A stretch of DNA of 64,000 nucleotides from contig NZ_BBYJ01000008.1 in the NCBI RefSeq assembly GCF_001528665.1, positions 62,001 through 126,000 of the forward strand, given 5' to 3'. Under the pieces are notes generated by a model. It saw only the letters and a program-made list of their open reading frames with translations, had not been told where the DNA came from and searched no databases. The position numbers were made by a program, and so were the translations under genes. Source of the DNA: Microtetraspora malaysiensis. Its GTDB lineage: Bacteria; Actinomycetota; Actinomycetes; Streptosporangiales; Streptosporangiaceae. Positions 11,189-19,683 of this stretch are shown one piece after another (the first letter of the stretch is position 1; each line of letters begins with the position of its first letter).

Positions 11189-12310
11189 TCAGGACAGCGC
11201 GGCGGAGATGCGGCTGAGCATCTCCTCCAGGATCGGCTCCGAGGTGCCGAAGTTGAGCCGCGCGTAGCCCTCGCCTCCCGGGCCGAACAGCGGCCCGGGG
11301 TTCAACCGCACCCGCGCCTCCCGTTCCAGGTACGCCGCCGGATCCTCGTCGAGGAAGCCGAGGTCGAGCCACCCCAGATAGGTGGCCTCGGGGATCCGGT
11401 AGCCGACCTGGGGCGGGAGCCGCTTGGCGATCAGGCGGCGGTTGCGGTCGAGGATGGTGAGCACCTCGGCCAGCCAGTCGTCGCCGTGCCGCCAGGCGGC
11501 CACGGTGGCCTCCACACCGAACAGGTTCGGCGCGCCGTAGATGTGGGCGGGCTGCGCGTCCACCGCCTCGCGCACGGCCGCGGAGCCGAGGTGGGCGACG
11601 CAGCAGCGGATGCCGCCCATGTTGAACGCCTTCGTCGCGGACGTGAGGGTGACCGTGCGCTCGGGGAGGATCGTGCCGAACGGGATGTGGGTCCGCGGCG
11701 CGTACGTCAGGTCGGCGTGGATCTCGTCGGAGATGACCAGGGCGTCGTGCCGCTCGGCGTAGGCGGCGAGGGCGGCGAGCTCCGCCGCGGTGAGCACGCG
11801 GCCGGTCGGGTTGTGCGGGTTGACCAGGAGCAGCACGTCGGCCCGCTCGTCCGGGACCTCGAACCGCCAGCCGTCGCCGTCCGGCACCATCGGGACGGGG
11901 AGCAGCCGCCGGCCCATCTGCGCGATCGTGTCCAGGAACGGGTGGTAGGCCGGGGTGTGCAGGGCGATGGTGTCACCGGGGCGGGTGGTCAGGTGCAGCA
12001 GGACCTGGAGTGCCTGGTTGACGTCGCTGTACGAGCGGACGTGGCCGGGGTCGAGGCGGAAGCCGTACCGGGTCTCCATCCGCTCGGCGAACGCCTCGCC
12101 GAGGGGGCCGACGGTGGGCTGATCGATCCAGGTGGGGTAGCCGAGGTCGGTCTCGACGCGGCGGATCAGCGCCTCGCGCACCGCTTCCGGAACGGGGAAG
12201 TCCATGTCGGCGACCCAGGAGGGGATCACACCGGGTGCGGTCTCCGACCACTTGAGGCCGTCGCGGCGGGATGCCGCCTCAAGGGTGAGCTGATCAAGGT
12301 TGCGCGTCAC
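11189..12310 (-). CDS. PLP-dependent aminotransferase, MalY/PatB type (probable cystathionine beta-lyase)
   Basis: A fold-type I PLP enzyme of 373 residues. It has the MalY/PatB N-terminal pattern GVIPSWVADMDFPVPEAV, the NPHNPTGRV loop, SDEIHADL containing the PLP-contacting Asp, and the Schiff-base lysine in TSATKAFNMGG. C-S lyases of this group cleave cystathionine or other S-conjugates to pyruvate, ammonia and a thiol. Start GTG 12310 is preferred because TAGGCT (minus strand, 12323-12318) ends seven bases upstream, which fits leaderless expression. An ATG 33 bases further upstream lacks any ribosome site. The gene stands alone. Its exact substrate cannot be deduced. Confidence 0.85.
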   Translation of the reverse strand: MTRNLDQLTLEAASRRDGLKWSETAPGVIPSWVADMDFPVPEAVREALIRRVETDLGYPTWIDQPTVGPLGEAFAERMETRYGFRLDPGHVRSYSDVNQALQVLLHLTTRPGDTIALHTPAYHPFLDTIAQMGRRLLPVPMVPDGDGWRFEVPDERADVLLLVNPHNPTGRVLTAAELAALAAYAERHDALVISDEIHADLTYAPRTHIPFGTILPERTVTLTSATKAFNMGGIRCCVAHLGSAAVREAVDAQPAHIYGAPNLFGVEATVAAWRHGDDWLAEVLTILDRNRRLIAKRLPPQVGYRIPEATYLGWLDLGFLDEDPAAYLEREARVRLNPGPLFGPGGEGYARLNFGTSEPILEEMLSRISAALS

Positions 12311-12317
12311 ACCAGTA

Positions 12318-12323
12318 AGCCTA
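12318..12323 (-). promoter_or_regulatory. -10 element TAGGCT (leaderless promoter)
   Basis: On the minus strand TAGGCT ends seven bases before GTG 12310 of the aminotransferase gene, the spacing expected of a leaderless promoter. Confidence 0.45.
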
Positions 12324-12471
12324 TTTGCGGCATTCACCCGCATTGCCCATTGGCCAGCCTGTCACGCTGGTGCTCCGCGGTGACCTGGGTCACCGCGGAG
12401 CGACGCGTGGACGAACCGGGCTGCCGGTGTCGTCGACGGTGCTCCGGCCTTCAGTCAGGCCGGGGAGCGCG

Positions 12472-13173
12472 TCAAAGCTTGCGCAGGACGGCGGTGACCT
12501 TGCCCAGGACGGTCGCCTCGTCGCCCGGGATCGGCTCGTAGTTGGCGTTGTGCGGAACCAGCCAGACGTGGCCGTCCTTGCGCTTGAAGGTCTTGACCGT
12601 GGCCTCACCGTCGATCATGGCGGCCACCACGTCGCCGTTGTCCGCGACCGGCTGCTGGCGCACCACGACCCAGTCGCCGTCGGCGATCGCCAGGTCGATC
12701 ATCGAGTCGCCGCTGACCTGCAGGAGGAACAGCGTGCCCTCGCCGACGAGCTGCTTGGGCAGCGCGAAGATGTCCTCGATGCTCTGCTCGGCCAGGATCG
12801 GGCCTCCGGCCGCGATGCGGCCGACGAGCGGCACGTACGCGGCGGTCGGGCGGCTGAAGCTCGGCTCCACCTCGGGGGCGTCCGGATCGACCCACAGCAC
12901 CGGCTCGCCCGGCAGCCGGACCTCCAGCGCGCGGGGCCGGTGCGGGTCACGGCGCAGGTAGCCCTTGCGCTGCAAGGCGGTGAGCTGATGCGACACGCTT
13001 GAGGTGCTGGTCAGCTGGACCGCCTCGCCGATCTCGCGCATCGACGGCGGATATCCGCGCTGCTGCACCGAGTCGCGGATCACCTCGAGGATCTTGCGCT
13101 GCCTGGGGGTGAGACCAAGGGCATCCCGCCTGCGCACCGCCAGGTCGTTGACGCTCTCTTCCTGCCCGCTCAC
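12472..13173 (-). CDS. lexA: LexA repressor (SOS regulator)
   Basis: This 233-residue repressor undergoes self-cleavage with RecA. The N-terminal winged helix has [26 protein letters not shown] and SSVSHQL. The autocleavage bond is Ala122-Gly123 in IAAGGPI, with catalytic Ser157 (GDSMID) and Lys194 (ATVKTF). Start GTG 13173 follows GGGAGGTGG on the minus strand and gives the normal LexA length. Longer frames upstream would encode non-LexA sequence across the operator. The SOS-box-like sites at 13241-13328 lie just upstream, so autoregulation is expected. The divergent nrdR-nrdJ operon shares this control region. Confidence 0.95.
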   Translation of the reverse strand: MSGQEESVNDLAVRRRDALGLTPRQRKILEVIRDSVQQRGYPPSMREIGEAVQLTSTSSVSHQLTALQRKGYLRRDPHRPRALEVRLPGEPVLWVDPDAPEVEPSFSRPTAAYVPLVGRIAAGGPILAEQSIEDIFALPKQLVGEGTLFLLQVSGDSMIDLAIADGDWVVVRQQPVADNGDVVAAMIDGEATVKTFKRKDGHVWLVPHNANYEPIPGDEATVLGKVTAVLRKL

Positions 13174-13240
13174 CAAACCACCTCCCAATCCGTGTTCTTC
13201 ATGTCGCACAGAGCGACGGTACCTCGATCGAAGATCATCT

Positions 13241-13256
13241 TCAAACAATTGTTCGA
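13241..13256. promoter_or_regulatory. LexA box 1
   Basis: TCAAACAATTGTTCGA differs by one base from the actinobacterial SOS box TCGAACNNNNGTTCGA. It lies 68 bp upstream of the lexA start. Confidence 0.75.
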
Positions 13257-13296
13257 TTCGATGTGAATCGCCGTCACCTGCGCAGTTGTATCGACA

Positions 13297-13312
13297 TCGT
13301 ACGGGAGTTCGA
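13297..13312. promoter_or_regulatory. LexA box 2
   Basis: TCGTACGGGAGTTCGA has one mismatch to TCGAACNNNNGTTCGA. It abuts box 3 without a gap. Confidence 0.6.
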
Positions 13313-13328
13313 TCGACATCGTGTTCGA
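13313..13328. promoter_or_regulatory. LexA box 3 (weaker)
   Basis: TCGACATCGTGTTCGA has a perfect right half and two mismatches in the left half. Together with boxes 1 and 2 it forms a cluster over 88 bp between lexA and nrdR. Confidence 0.45.
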
Positions 13329-13490
13329 TATTGCCGAGATTTCGCCGATCTTCTTGTAGGGTGCCGCGCGATGCAGTTGGGGTGGGCGACACGCCCGGGC
13401 TTCCAGACGGTTCCGCTGGTTGAACGGCCACTTCGCTCGACGGGGGTCCGCCGACTTGCGTTCAAGGTCGGGCACTTCTACGGTTGGACC

Positions 13491-13537
13491 ACAACATCTA
13501 GTAGTTACAGAGATGTACTTCACCACAGCTTGTGTTT
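13491..13537 (+). promoter_or_regulatory. Tandem NrdR boxes upstream of nrdR-nrdJ
   Basis: ACAACATCTAGTAGTT (13491-13506) and ACCACAGCTTGTGTTT (13522-13537) are two imperfect palindromes whose starts are 31 bp apart. That is about three helical turns, the arrangement known for NrdR box pairs. They lie 62-108 bp before nrdR, suggesting autoregulation by dATP-sensing NrdR. Confidence 0.55.
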
Positions 13538-13598
13538 CCGTGACCGCTTCACGACGTTTTCGTGAAGTGGGCGCAAGCGTTTCCAGGGAGGCGATGAC

Positions 13599-14060
13599 GT
13601 GCACTGCCCGTTCTGCCGTCACCCGGACACGCGGGTCGTCGACAGTCGCTCGACAGAGGACGGGGCGGCCATCCGCCGCCGGCGTACCTGCTCCGAATGC
13701 GGGCGCAGGTTCACCACGCAGGAGACCGTCCTCCTCATGGTCAGCAAGCGCAGCGGGGTGACCGAGCCGTTCTCGCGGGACAAGGTCGTCGCCGGAGTGC
13801 GGCGGGCCTGTCAGGGACGCCCGGTCGGCGAGGATTCTCTCGCCCAGCTCGGGCAGCTGGTGGAGGAGAACATCAGGGGCACCGGATGCGCCGAGATCGC
13901 CTCGCACGAGGTGGGGCTCGCCATCCTGGGGCCGCTGCGCGAGCTGGACGAGGTCGCCTACCTGCGTTTCGCCTCCGTCTACCGGGGGTTCGAGACGCTC
14001 GCCGACTTCGAGGCCGAGATCGAGCAGCTCAGAGGCGCGCGTACCGCCGTCCAGCAGTAG
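13599..14060 (+). CDS. nrdR: Transcriptional repressor NrdR
   Basis: A 153-residue regulator of ribonucleotide reductase genes. An N-terminal zinc ribbon (Cys3, Cys6, Cys31, Cys34; MHCPFC and CSECGRRF) is followed by an ATP-cone domain that senses ATP/dATP ([22 protein letters not shown]). GTG 13599 follows AGGGAGG. The length is standard for the family. It precedes nrdJ by 109 bp, likely in one transcript, and is divergent from lexA. Its own targets are probably the paired boxes at 13491-13537. Confidence 0.95.
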   Translation: MHCPFCRHPDTRVVDSRSTEDGAAIRRRRTCSECGRRFTTQETVLLMVSKRSGVTEPFSRDKVVAGVRRACQGRPVGEDSLAQLGQLVEENIRGTGCAEIASHEVGLAILGPLRELDEVAYLRFASVYRGFETLADFEAEIEQLRGARTAVQQ

Positions 14061-14169
14061 CGGCGGAAGGTGGCGGGGCCGCGCACGTCGGCCGTCGTCA
14101 CTCAGGGTGATCAAACAGACACGTGATCGGATGCGAGGGGCTCCCACCGGGCCCCGGGAGGGGGAATTC

Positions 14170-17004
14170 ATGACGGAGATCGTGAACGGCACCGAGACGG
14201 GCACCGGGGGACGCGGCGGCAAGCGGCCGCGTAAGGGTTTGAAGATGAAGCGCGTCTTCACCACCCCGGGGGTCCATCCGTACGACACGGTCACCTGGGA
14301 GCGCCGCGACGTCGTCATGACGAACTGGCGCGACGGCTCGATCAACTTCGAGCAGCGCGGCGTGGAGTTCCCCGACTTCTGGTCGGTCAACGCCACCAAC
14401 ATCGTCACCAGCAAGTACTTCCGCGGCGCCGTCGGCACGCCGCAGCGCGAGTCGAGCCTGCGGCAGCTCGTCGACCGCGTCGTCGACGTCTATACCAAGA
14501 CCGGCGTCGAGAACGGCTACTTCGCCACGGACGAGGACGCCGAGATCTTCGACCACGAGCTGAAGCACGCGCTGGTCCACCAGGTCTTCAGCTTCAACTC
14601 GCCCGTGTGGTTCAACGTGGGAACCGCCTCGCCGCAGCAGGTGAGCGCGTGCTTCATCCTGGCCGTGGACGACCAGATGGAGTCCATCCTGGAGTGGTAC
14701 AAGGAAGAGGGTGTCATCTTCAAGGGTGGCTCCGGCTCCGGGATCAACCTCTCCCGCATCCGTTCCAGCAAGGAGCTGCTCTCCAGCGGCGGCACGGCCA
14801 GCGGGCCGGTGTCGTTCATGCGCGGCGCCGACGCCTCGGCGGGCACCATCAAATCCGGCGGCGCCACCCGCCGGGCGGCCAAGATGGTCGTCCTCGACGT
14901 CGACCACCCCGACATCGAGGAGTTCATCGACACCAAGGCGCGCGAGGAGGACAAGATCCGCGCGCTGCGGGACGCCGGGTTCGACATGGACCTCGGCGGC
15001 AAGGACATCGTGTCCGTGCAGTACCAGAACGCCAACAACTCCGTCCGCGTCTCCGACGAGTTCATGCGCGCGGTCGAGAACGGCGGCGACTTCGGCCTGC
15101 GGGCGCGGCTGACCGGCGAGATCATCGAGAAGGTCGACGCCCAGTCGCTGTTCCGCAGAATGGCCCGGGCCGCCTGGGAATGCGCCGACCCCGGCCTGCA
15201 GTACGACGACACGATCAACGACTGGCACACCTGCCCGGAGACCGGGCGCATCACGGCCAGCAACCCCTGCTCGGAGTACCTCCACCTGGACAACTCCTCC
15301 TGCAACCTCGCGTCGATCAACCTGCTGAAGTTCCTGCGCGACGACGACACGTTCGACGTGGACAACTTCGTCAAGCTGACCGAGCTGATCATCACGGCGA
15401 TGGACATCTCGATCACCTTCGCCGACTTCCCGACCGAGAAGATCGGCGAGACCACCCGGGCCTACCGGCAGCTCGGCATCGGCTACGCCAACCTGGGCGC
15501 GCTGCTGATGGCCACCGGCCACGCGTACGACTCCGAGGGCGGCCGGGCGATCGCCGCGGCGATCACCTCCCTGATGACCGGAGTCTCCTACCGCCGCTCG
15601 GCCGAGCTCGCCGCGATCGTCGGCCCGTACGACGGCTACGAGCGCAACGCGGAGCCGCACAAGCGCGTCATGCGCAAGCACGCGAGCGCCAACGACGACC
15701 TGCGCACGCTCGACGCGATGGACAAGACGATCCACGTCGAGGCGACCCGCCAGTGGCAGGAGTGCCTCCGGCTGGGCGAGAAGAACGGCTACCGCAACGC
15801 CCAGGCGTCGCTGCTCGCGCCCACCGGCACCATCGGCCTGATGATGGACTGCGACACCACCGGCATCGAGCCCGACCTCGCCCTGGTCAAGTTCAAGAAG
15901 CTGGTCGGCGGCGGCTCCATGCAGATCGTCAACCAGACGATCCCGCGGGCGCTGCGGCAGCTCGGCTACCAGGAGGAGCGGGTCGAGGCGATCGTCGAGT
16001 ACATCTCCGAGCACAGCCACGTGGTGGACGCCCCCGGCCTGCGCACCGAACACTACGAGGTGTTCGACTGCGCCATGGGCGAGCGGGCCATCGCCCCGAT
16101 GGGCCACGTCCGGATGATGGCCGCCGTCCAGCCGTTCCTGTCCGGCGCGATCTCCAAGACCGTCAACCTGCCCGAGACCGCCACGGTGGACGACATCGAG
16201 CAGGTCTACCTGGAGGGCTGGAAGCTCGGGCTGAAGGCCCTGGCCGTCTACCGGGACAACTGCAAGGTCGGCCAGCCGCTCTCGGTGGCGAAGAAGACCT
16301 CCGAGAGCGTCTCGGAGGAGACCGCCCCCGAGGTCCAGGTCATCGAGGTGCCCCGGCCCACCCGGCGGCGCCTGCCGAACCAGCGGCCGAGCATCACCAC
16401 GCGGTTCACCGTGGGCGGGGCCAAGGGCTACATGACGGCGTCGTCCTACCCCGACGACGGCCTCGGCGAGGTCTTCCTCAAGATGTCCAAGCAGGGCTCG
16501 ACCCTCGCGGGCGTCATGGACGCCTTCTCCGTCGCCATCTCGATCGGCCTGCAGTACGGCGTTCCGCTGGAGACCTACGTCCAGAAGTTCGTCAACATGC
16601 GGTTCGAGCCGGCCGGCATGACCGACGACCCGGACGTCCGGATGGCCCAGTCCGTCATGGACTACATCTTCCGGCGGCTGGCGCTCAACTACCTGCCGTA
16701 CGAGGACCGGGCCGCCCTCGGCATCTTCTCGGCCGCCGAGCGGGCCGCGCAGGCGCGCGGTGAGGACCCGGCCGCGCTGCACGAGGTCGTGGACACGGCG
16801 GCGCTGGCCCAGTCCGCGCCGATCGAGCCCAAGCGCGCGGAGGTGGCGCGCCCCGAGCCCAAGCGCTCCTCCTCCGACTCTCTGGAGAGCCACCAGGGCC
16901 GTACGGCCGACGCACCGCTGTGCATGACCTGCGGTACGAAGATGCGCCCGGCCGGTAGCTGCTACGTCTGCGAGGGCTGCGGCAGCACCAGCGGCTGCAG
17001 CTGA
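14170..17004 (+). CDS. nrdJ: Adenosylcobalamin-dependent (class II) ribonucleotide reductase
   Basis: A 944-residue enzyme that reduces ribonucleotides to deoxyribonucleotides with vitamin B12 coenzyme, independently of oxygen. The radical site is NPCSEY (Cys367, Glu369). Other motifs are KGGSGSGINLSRIR, a redox cysteine in SACFILAVDDQ, and LLAPTGTIGLMMDCDTTGIEP. The C-terminal zinc-finger-like tail CMTCGTK..CYVCEGCG carries the cysteines that re-reduce the active site. ATG 14170 follows GGGAGGGGG; an ATG 63 bases upstream in the same frame lacks a site. A strong terminator follows. Confidence 0.96.
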   Translation: MTEIVNGTETGTGGRGGKRPRKGLKMKRVFTTPGVHPYDTVTWERRDVVMTNWRDGSINFEQRGVEFPDFWSVNATNIVTSKYFRGAVGTPQRESSLRQLVDRVVDVYTKTGVENGYFATDEDAEIFDHELKHALVHQVFSFNSPVWFNVGTASPQQVSACFILAVDDQMESILEWYKEEGVIFKGGSGSGINLSRIRSSKELLSSGGTASGPVSFMRGADASAGTIKSGGATRRAAKMVVLDVDHPDIEEFIDTKAREEDKIRALRDAGFDMDLGGKDIVSVQYQNANNSVRVSDEFMRAVENGGDFGLRARLTGEIIEKVDAQSLFRRMARAAWECADPGLQYDDTINDWHTCPETGRITASNPCSEYLHLDNSSCNLASINLLKFLRDDDTFDVDNFVKLTELIITAMDISITFADFPTEKIGETTRAYRQLGIGYANLGALLMATGHAYDSEGGRAIAAAITSLMTGVSYRRSAELAAIVGPYDGYERNAEPHKRVMRKHASANDDLRTLDAMDKTIHVEATRQWQECLRLGEKNGYRNAQASLLAPTGTIGLMMDCDTTGIEPDLALVKFKKLVGGGSMQIVNQTIPRALRQLGYQEERVEAIVEYISEHSHVVDAPGLRTEHYEVFDCAMGERAIAPMGHVRMMAAVQPFLSGAISKTVNLPETATVDDIEQVYLEGWKLGLKALAVYRDNCKVGQPLSVAKKTSESVSEETAPEVQVIEVPRPTRRRLPNQRPSITTRFTVGGAKGYMTASSYPDDGLGEVFLKMSKQGSTLAGVMDAFSVAISIGLQYGVPLETYVQKFVNMRFEPAGMTDDPDVRMAQSVMDYIFRRLALNYLPYEDRAALGIFSAAERAAQARGEDPAALHEVVDTAALAQSAPIEPKRAEVARPEPKRSSSDSLESHQGRTADAPLCMTCGTKMRPAGSCYVCEGCGSTSGCS

Positions 17005-17041
17005 TTCCCGGCGCCGCCAGGGATGTGAAATAGCAAGTCAG

Positions 17042-17074
17042 AGCGGGGAACCGGTGAGATTCCGGTTCCCCGCT
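17042..17074 (+). terminator. nrdJ terminator
   Basis: A perfect 13-bp stem (AGCGGGGAACCGG / CCGGTTCCCCGCT) has a 7-nt loop and is followed by TTCTGCTTG. It can also end the convergent MFS transcript. Its 3' part is duplicated at 19493-19526. Confidence 0.8.
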
Positions 17075-17085
17075 TCTGCTTGTGC
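17052..17085. repeat. 34-bp direct repeat, left copy
   Basis: Identical over 34 bp to 19493-19526 and in the same orientation. It starts inside the nrdJ terminator stem and ends TTGTGC. The two copies enclose the MFS and HxlR-peroxiredoxin genes. Confidence 0.85.
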
Positions 17086-17138
17086 ACGACACACCTGAAG
17101 TCACCCCTCACCTGATCAGCGTGCGGCGCACCTGGGCT

Positions 17139-18446
17139 TCACGGGTTGGACGTGTCCGCTTGGGCTTCAGGGACGAACTGCCGACGATGCGGTGCCGAGC
17201 CGGTGGATTCGTCGCTCTGCTGATAGTCGGTGAAGTCGCGCAGGCGCCGGATCGGTGAGGCCAGCAGGACCAACGGTATGCAGATGGCCGCGGTGACAAA
17301 GATCATCAGGGTGACCCGGCCGCTGAGCACCCCGGCGATCGCTCCGGCGATCAACCCGCCGATCGGGATCGCGCCCCAGGAGACGAAGCGGACCGTGGCC
17401 ATCACCCGAGGCAGCAGGTCGGGCGGGCTGGCGATCTGCCGATACGTGCGGGTCACCACGCTGAGCACCACGACGCCGGCGGAAAATACCACGTTGCCGA
17501 CGGCGAAGGCCGCGAGGCCCTGCCAGCCGGTGCCGAGGGGAACGACGAGCGCCCCGGCGACCATGACGAAGCCGGAGACGATCAGGGCGCGGGCGGTGCC
17601 GAGCCTGGCCGTGACCTGGTTCGTCAAGGCCGCGCCGATCAGCGCGCCGACGCCGTCCGCCGCCAGAAGCAGGCCGACGAGGCCGGGCTCGGTGTGCAGC
17701 TCGCGTACGAGGTACAGCGCGTAGAGCGCTTGCTGTGCCCCGCAGACCGTGTTGGCCGCGGTGGCGGCCCACATGCACGGACCCATGACCGGGTGGTGCA
17801 CGACGAAACGCCAGCCTTCACGGATCATCGCGCGCACCGGTGGCCAGCGGTCGGGGGCCTCCGCGCGGCGTTCGGGCAGGGTCCGCAGCAGCAGGGCTGA
17901 GACAAGGTAGCTGGCCGCGTCGACGAGGAGGGTGGGCACCGCCCCGAGCGCCTGGATGAGGAGACCGCCAACCGACGGCCCACCGAGCTGAGTAGTGGCG
18001 TGAGTGCCGGACGCCAGGCTGTTACGGGACTGCAACTGCTCCTTGCTCACGATCGACGGCAGGAAGGTCGAGTTGGCGACGTCGAAGACGACGTTCGCGA
18101 AGCTGATCACGAGGGCCACGATCACCAGCTGGGCGACCGTCAGCCGGTCCAGCCACCAGGCCAGCGGGATGGAGATGACCGCCGCCGCGCGGGCCAGGTC
18201 GGCGGCGACCTGAACCCTTCGCATGGGGAGTCGCTGCACCACCACCCCGGCGGGCAGGCCTATCACGATCCAGGCGACGTAACCAGCGGCGGCGATCATG
18301 CCCAACTCGAACGCGGAGGCGTCGAGCACCGTCAAGGCCGTCAGCGGCAGCGCCACCGCGCCTACCGCCGAGCCGACCGCGCTGGTCGTGCCGGCCGTCC
18401 ACCACCGCCAGAAGACGCCCGCTCCACCTCCACTGTCGATTCCCAT
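17139..18446 (-). CDS. MFS exporter (MFS_3 / EntS-like)
   Basis: A 435-residue, 12-TM major facilitator with the pattern of the EntS/MFS_3 exporter group: VALPLTALTVLDAS, VVFDVANSTFLPSIV, and RNSLASGTHATTQLGGPSVGGLL in the helix 4-5 region. Such proteins pump out drugs or small metabolites by proton antiport. ATG 18446 has AGGAGGGG upstream. The gene is divergent from the HxlR-peroxiredoxin fusion across only ~50 bp containing a perfect palindrome, so that protein very likely controls it. Both genes lie between the 34-bp repeats, suggesting they arrived or moved together. Confidence 0.85.
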   Translation of the reverse strand: MGIDSGGGAGVFWRWWTAGTTSAVGSAVGAVALPLTALTVLDASAFELGMIAAAGYVAWIVIGLPAGVVVQRLPMRRVQVAADLARAAAVISIPLAWWLDRLTVAQLVIVALVISFANVVFDVANSTFLPSIVSKEQLQSRNSLASGTHATTQLGGPSVGGLLIQALGAVPTLLVDAASYLVSALLLRTLPERRAEAPDRWPPVRAMIREGWRFVVHHPVMGPCMWAATAANTVCGAQQALYALYLVRELHTEPGLVGLLLAADGVGALIGAALTNQVTARLGTARALIVSGFVMVAGALVVPLGTGWQGLAAFAVGNVVFSAGVVVLSVVTRTYRQIASPPDLLPRVMATVRFVSWGAIPIGGLIAGAIAGVLSGRVTLMIFVTAAICIPLVLLASPIRRLRDFTDYQQSDESTGSAPHRRQFVPEAQADTSNP

Positions 18447-18467
18447 CCCAGCACCCCTCCTGAGTAA

Positions 18468-18482
18468 GTTCCATAATGGAAC
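18468..18482. promoter_or_regulatory. Palindromic operator for HxlR-type regulator
   Basis: GTTCCATAATGGAAC is a perfect inverted repeat (7-bp arms, central A). It lies just upstream of the -10 of the fusion gene and over the expected promoter of the divergent exporter gene, a layout for joint repression. Confidence 0.65.
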
Positions 18483-18486
18483 GCAC

Positions 18487-18492
18487 TATACT
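18487..18492 (+). promoter_or_regulatory. -10 element TATACT (leaderless promoter)
   Basis: TATACT ends seven bases before GTG 18500, so the fusion regulator is probably translated from a leaderless transcript. The operator sits immediately upstream. Confidence 0.55.
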
Positions 18493-18499
18493 GGGGTAC

Positions 18500-19375
18500 G
18501 TGAAGCGCGCCGATCTGCCCGACTCCGACTGCGGTATCGCACAAGCGCTCGGAGTGATCGGCGACTGGTGGACGTTCCTGGTAGTGCGGGACATCGCGGG
18601 CGGCACCACCCGCTTCGACAGCCTTCAGCGTGAGCTCGGCGTCAGCCGTCGAGCGCTGGCCGAACGCCTGGCCGGGCTCGTCGAACACGGGGTGCTCGAG
18701 AGGCGGCCCTATTCCGATCGCCCGCCGCGCTACGACTATGTGCTGACCACGAAGGGTGAAGGCCTGCTGCCGGCGCTCATCGCCCTGCAGGATTGGGGCG
18801 CCAGACACGTGATGGGCGATGGGGCGCTGACCGCGACCAGCGAGGACGGGTCCGCCGAGAGCCGTCGCGTGCACAAGCTGGTCAACCGGAAAATGCCGGA
18901 TGTCGTGCTGGAGCGACATGACGGCGAGCTGGTCGCGCCCAACGCACCGGGCGGCGTCTGGACTGTGCTCTACTTCTTCCCCGGCGCCTTTGCCCCGAGC
19001 ACCCAGGGCTACCCGCCCGGTTGGGCCGACGTCCCAGGGACGAAGGGTTGCACGTTGGAGGCTCTTACCTACGCGTCACGGTGTGCCGACTTCGAGGCGG
19101 CAGGTGCCACGATCCGAGGCGTGAGCACCCAGCGACCCGACCAGTTGGCCGCCTTCGTCACGCACGCGAGGTTGCCCTATCCCCTCCTGTCCGACCAGGA
19201 CAGCAGACTCGCCGCCGGGCTGCTGCTGCCGACCTTCCGGGCGGCCGGCGTCGACCGCTTCAAGCGCCTCACCCTGTTGGTCGACGCCGACGCGATCATC
19301 CGCGCGGTGCAGTTTCCGATCAGCGATCCGGCCGGTTCAGTGGATGAGATGCTTGCCCTCGTCCGCAGTCAATGA
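18500..19375 (+). CDS. HxlR-family regulator fused to peroxiredoxin (AhpC/TSA) domain
   Basis: A 291-residue fusion. Residues 1-110 are a winged-helix HxlR domain with the conserved N-terminal Cys11 (SDCGIAQALGVIGDWWTFLVVRD) and the YVLTTKGEGLLPAL wing. Residues ~135-288 match the AhpC/TSA type with GWADVPGTKGCTLEA, where Cys184 is the peroxidatic position and Cys195 a possible resolving cysteine. PYPLLSD, LLPTF and FKRLTLLVDAD follow. HxlR proteins often sense oxidants or electrophiles through the N-terminal Cys, so the peroxiredoxin may be a built-in sensor; that is inference. GTG 18500 is preferred over ATG 18476, which overlaps the operator. Confidence 0.85.
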   Translation: MKRADLPDSDCGIAQALGVIGDWWTFLVVRDIAGGTTRFDSLQRELGVSRRALAERLAGLVEHGVLERRPYSDRPPRYDYVLTTKGEGLLPALIALQDWGARHVMGDGALTATSEDGSAESRRVHKLVNRKMPDVVLERHDGELVAPNAPGGVWTVLYFFPGAFAPSTQGYPPGWADVPGTKGCTLEALTYASRCADFEAAGATIRGVSTQRPDQLAAFVTHARLPYPLLSDQDSRLAAGLLLPTFRAAGVDRFKRLTLLVDADAIIRAVQFPISDPAGSVDEMLALVRSQ

Positions 19376-19426
19376 CAACGATCCGTGCGCGTCGTCGCCC
19401 ATCGCCCGCCTGCTCTTCACCGCCGC

Positions 19427-19492
19427 GATAACCTCCTCACCCCGGAGCGGCGCGTGTACCTCGACAAGCTCGGAGCAGGGCATCCTCCGCAT
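19427..19492 (+). pseudogene. Fragment of a YwqG/DUF1963-family gene
   Basis: The plus frame here reads NLLTPERRVYLDKLGAGHPPH. It matches NLLTTEQRAYLDELEAGHPPH of the intact gene at 19684-20715, which is on the opposite strand. DNA similarity is high across ~65 bp. Similarity stops exactly where the right 34-bp repeat begins, so a second, inverted copy of this gene was broken at that junction. In the rest of the 308-bp gap 19376-19683 I see only the repeat and unrecognised sequence. Confidence 0.7.
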
Positions 19493-19526
19493 CGGTGAGA
19501 TTCCGGTTCCCCGCTTCTGCTTGTGC
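19493..19526. repeat. 34-bp direct repeat, right copy
   Basis: An exact copy of 17052-17085. The left arm of the terminator stem is missing here, so this copy cannot fold as the original does. It joins the truncated YwqG-like fragment. Confidence 0.85.
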
Positions 19527-19683
19527 CCCCTGCGCGGATGCGCGGCTCTCGCGTCCCCACGCCGAGCCGGAGGCGCGAGCCGTGATCTTCGACGCTTGCC
19601 GCGCGGTGCGGACTCGCCTGACCGGCGTCAGGCACGCAGGCGGAGGGTGCCAACTGGACAGCCGCTGAGCCACGTGGAAAAGC

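Noticed and set aside
17052-19526. Complete integrative element or transposon
   Set aside because: No integrase, transposase or terminal inverted repeats lie between the 34-bp copies; only a scar can be argued.
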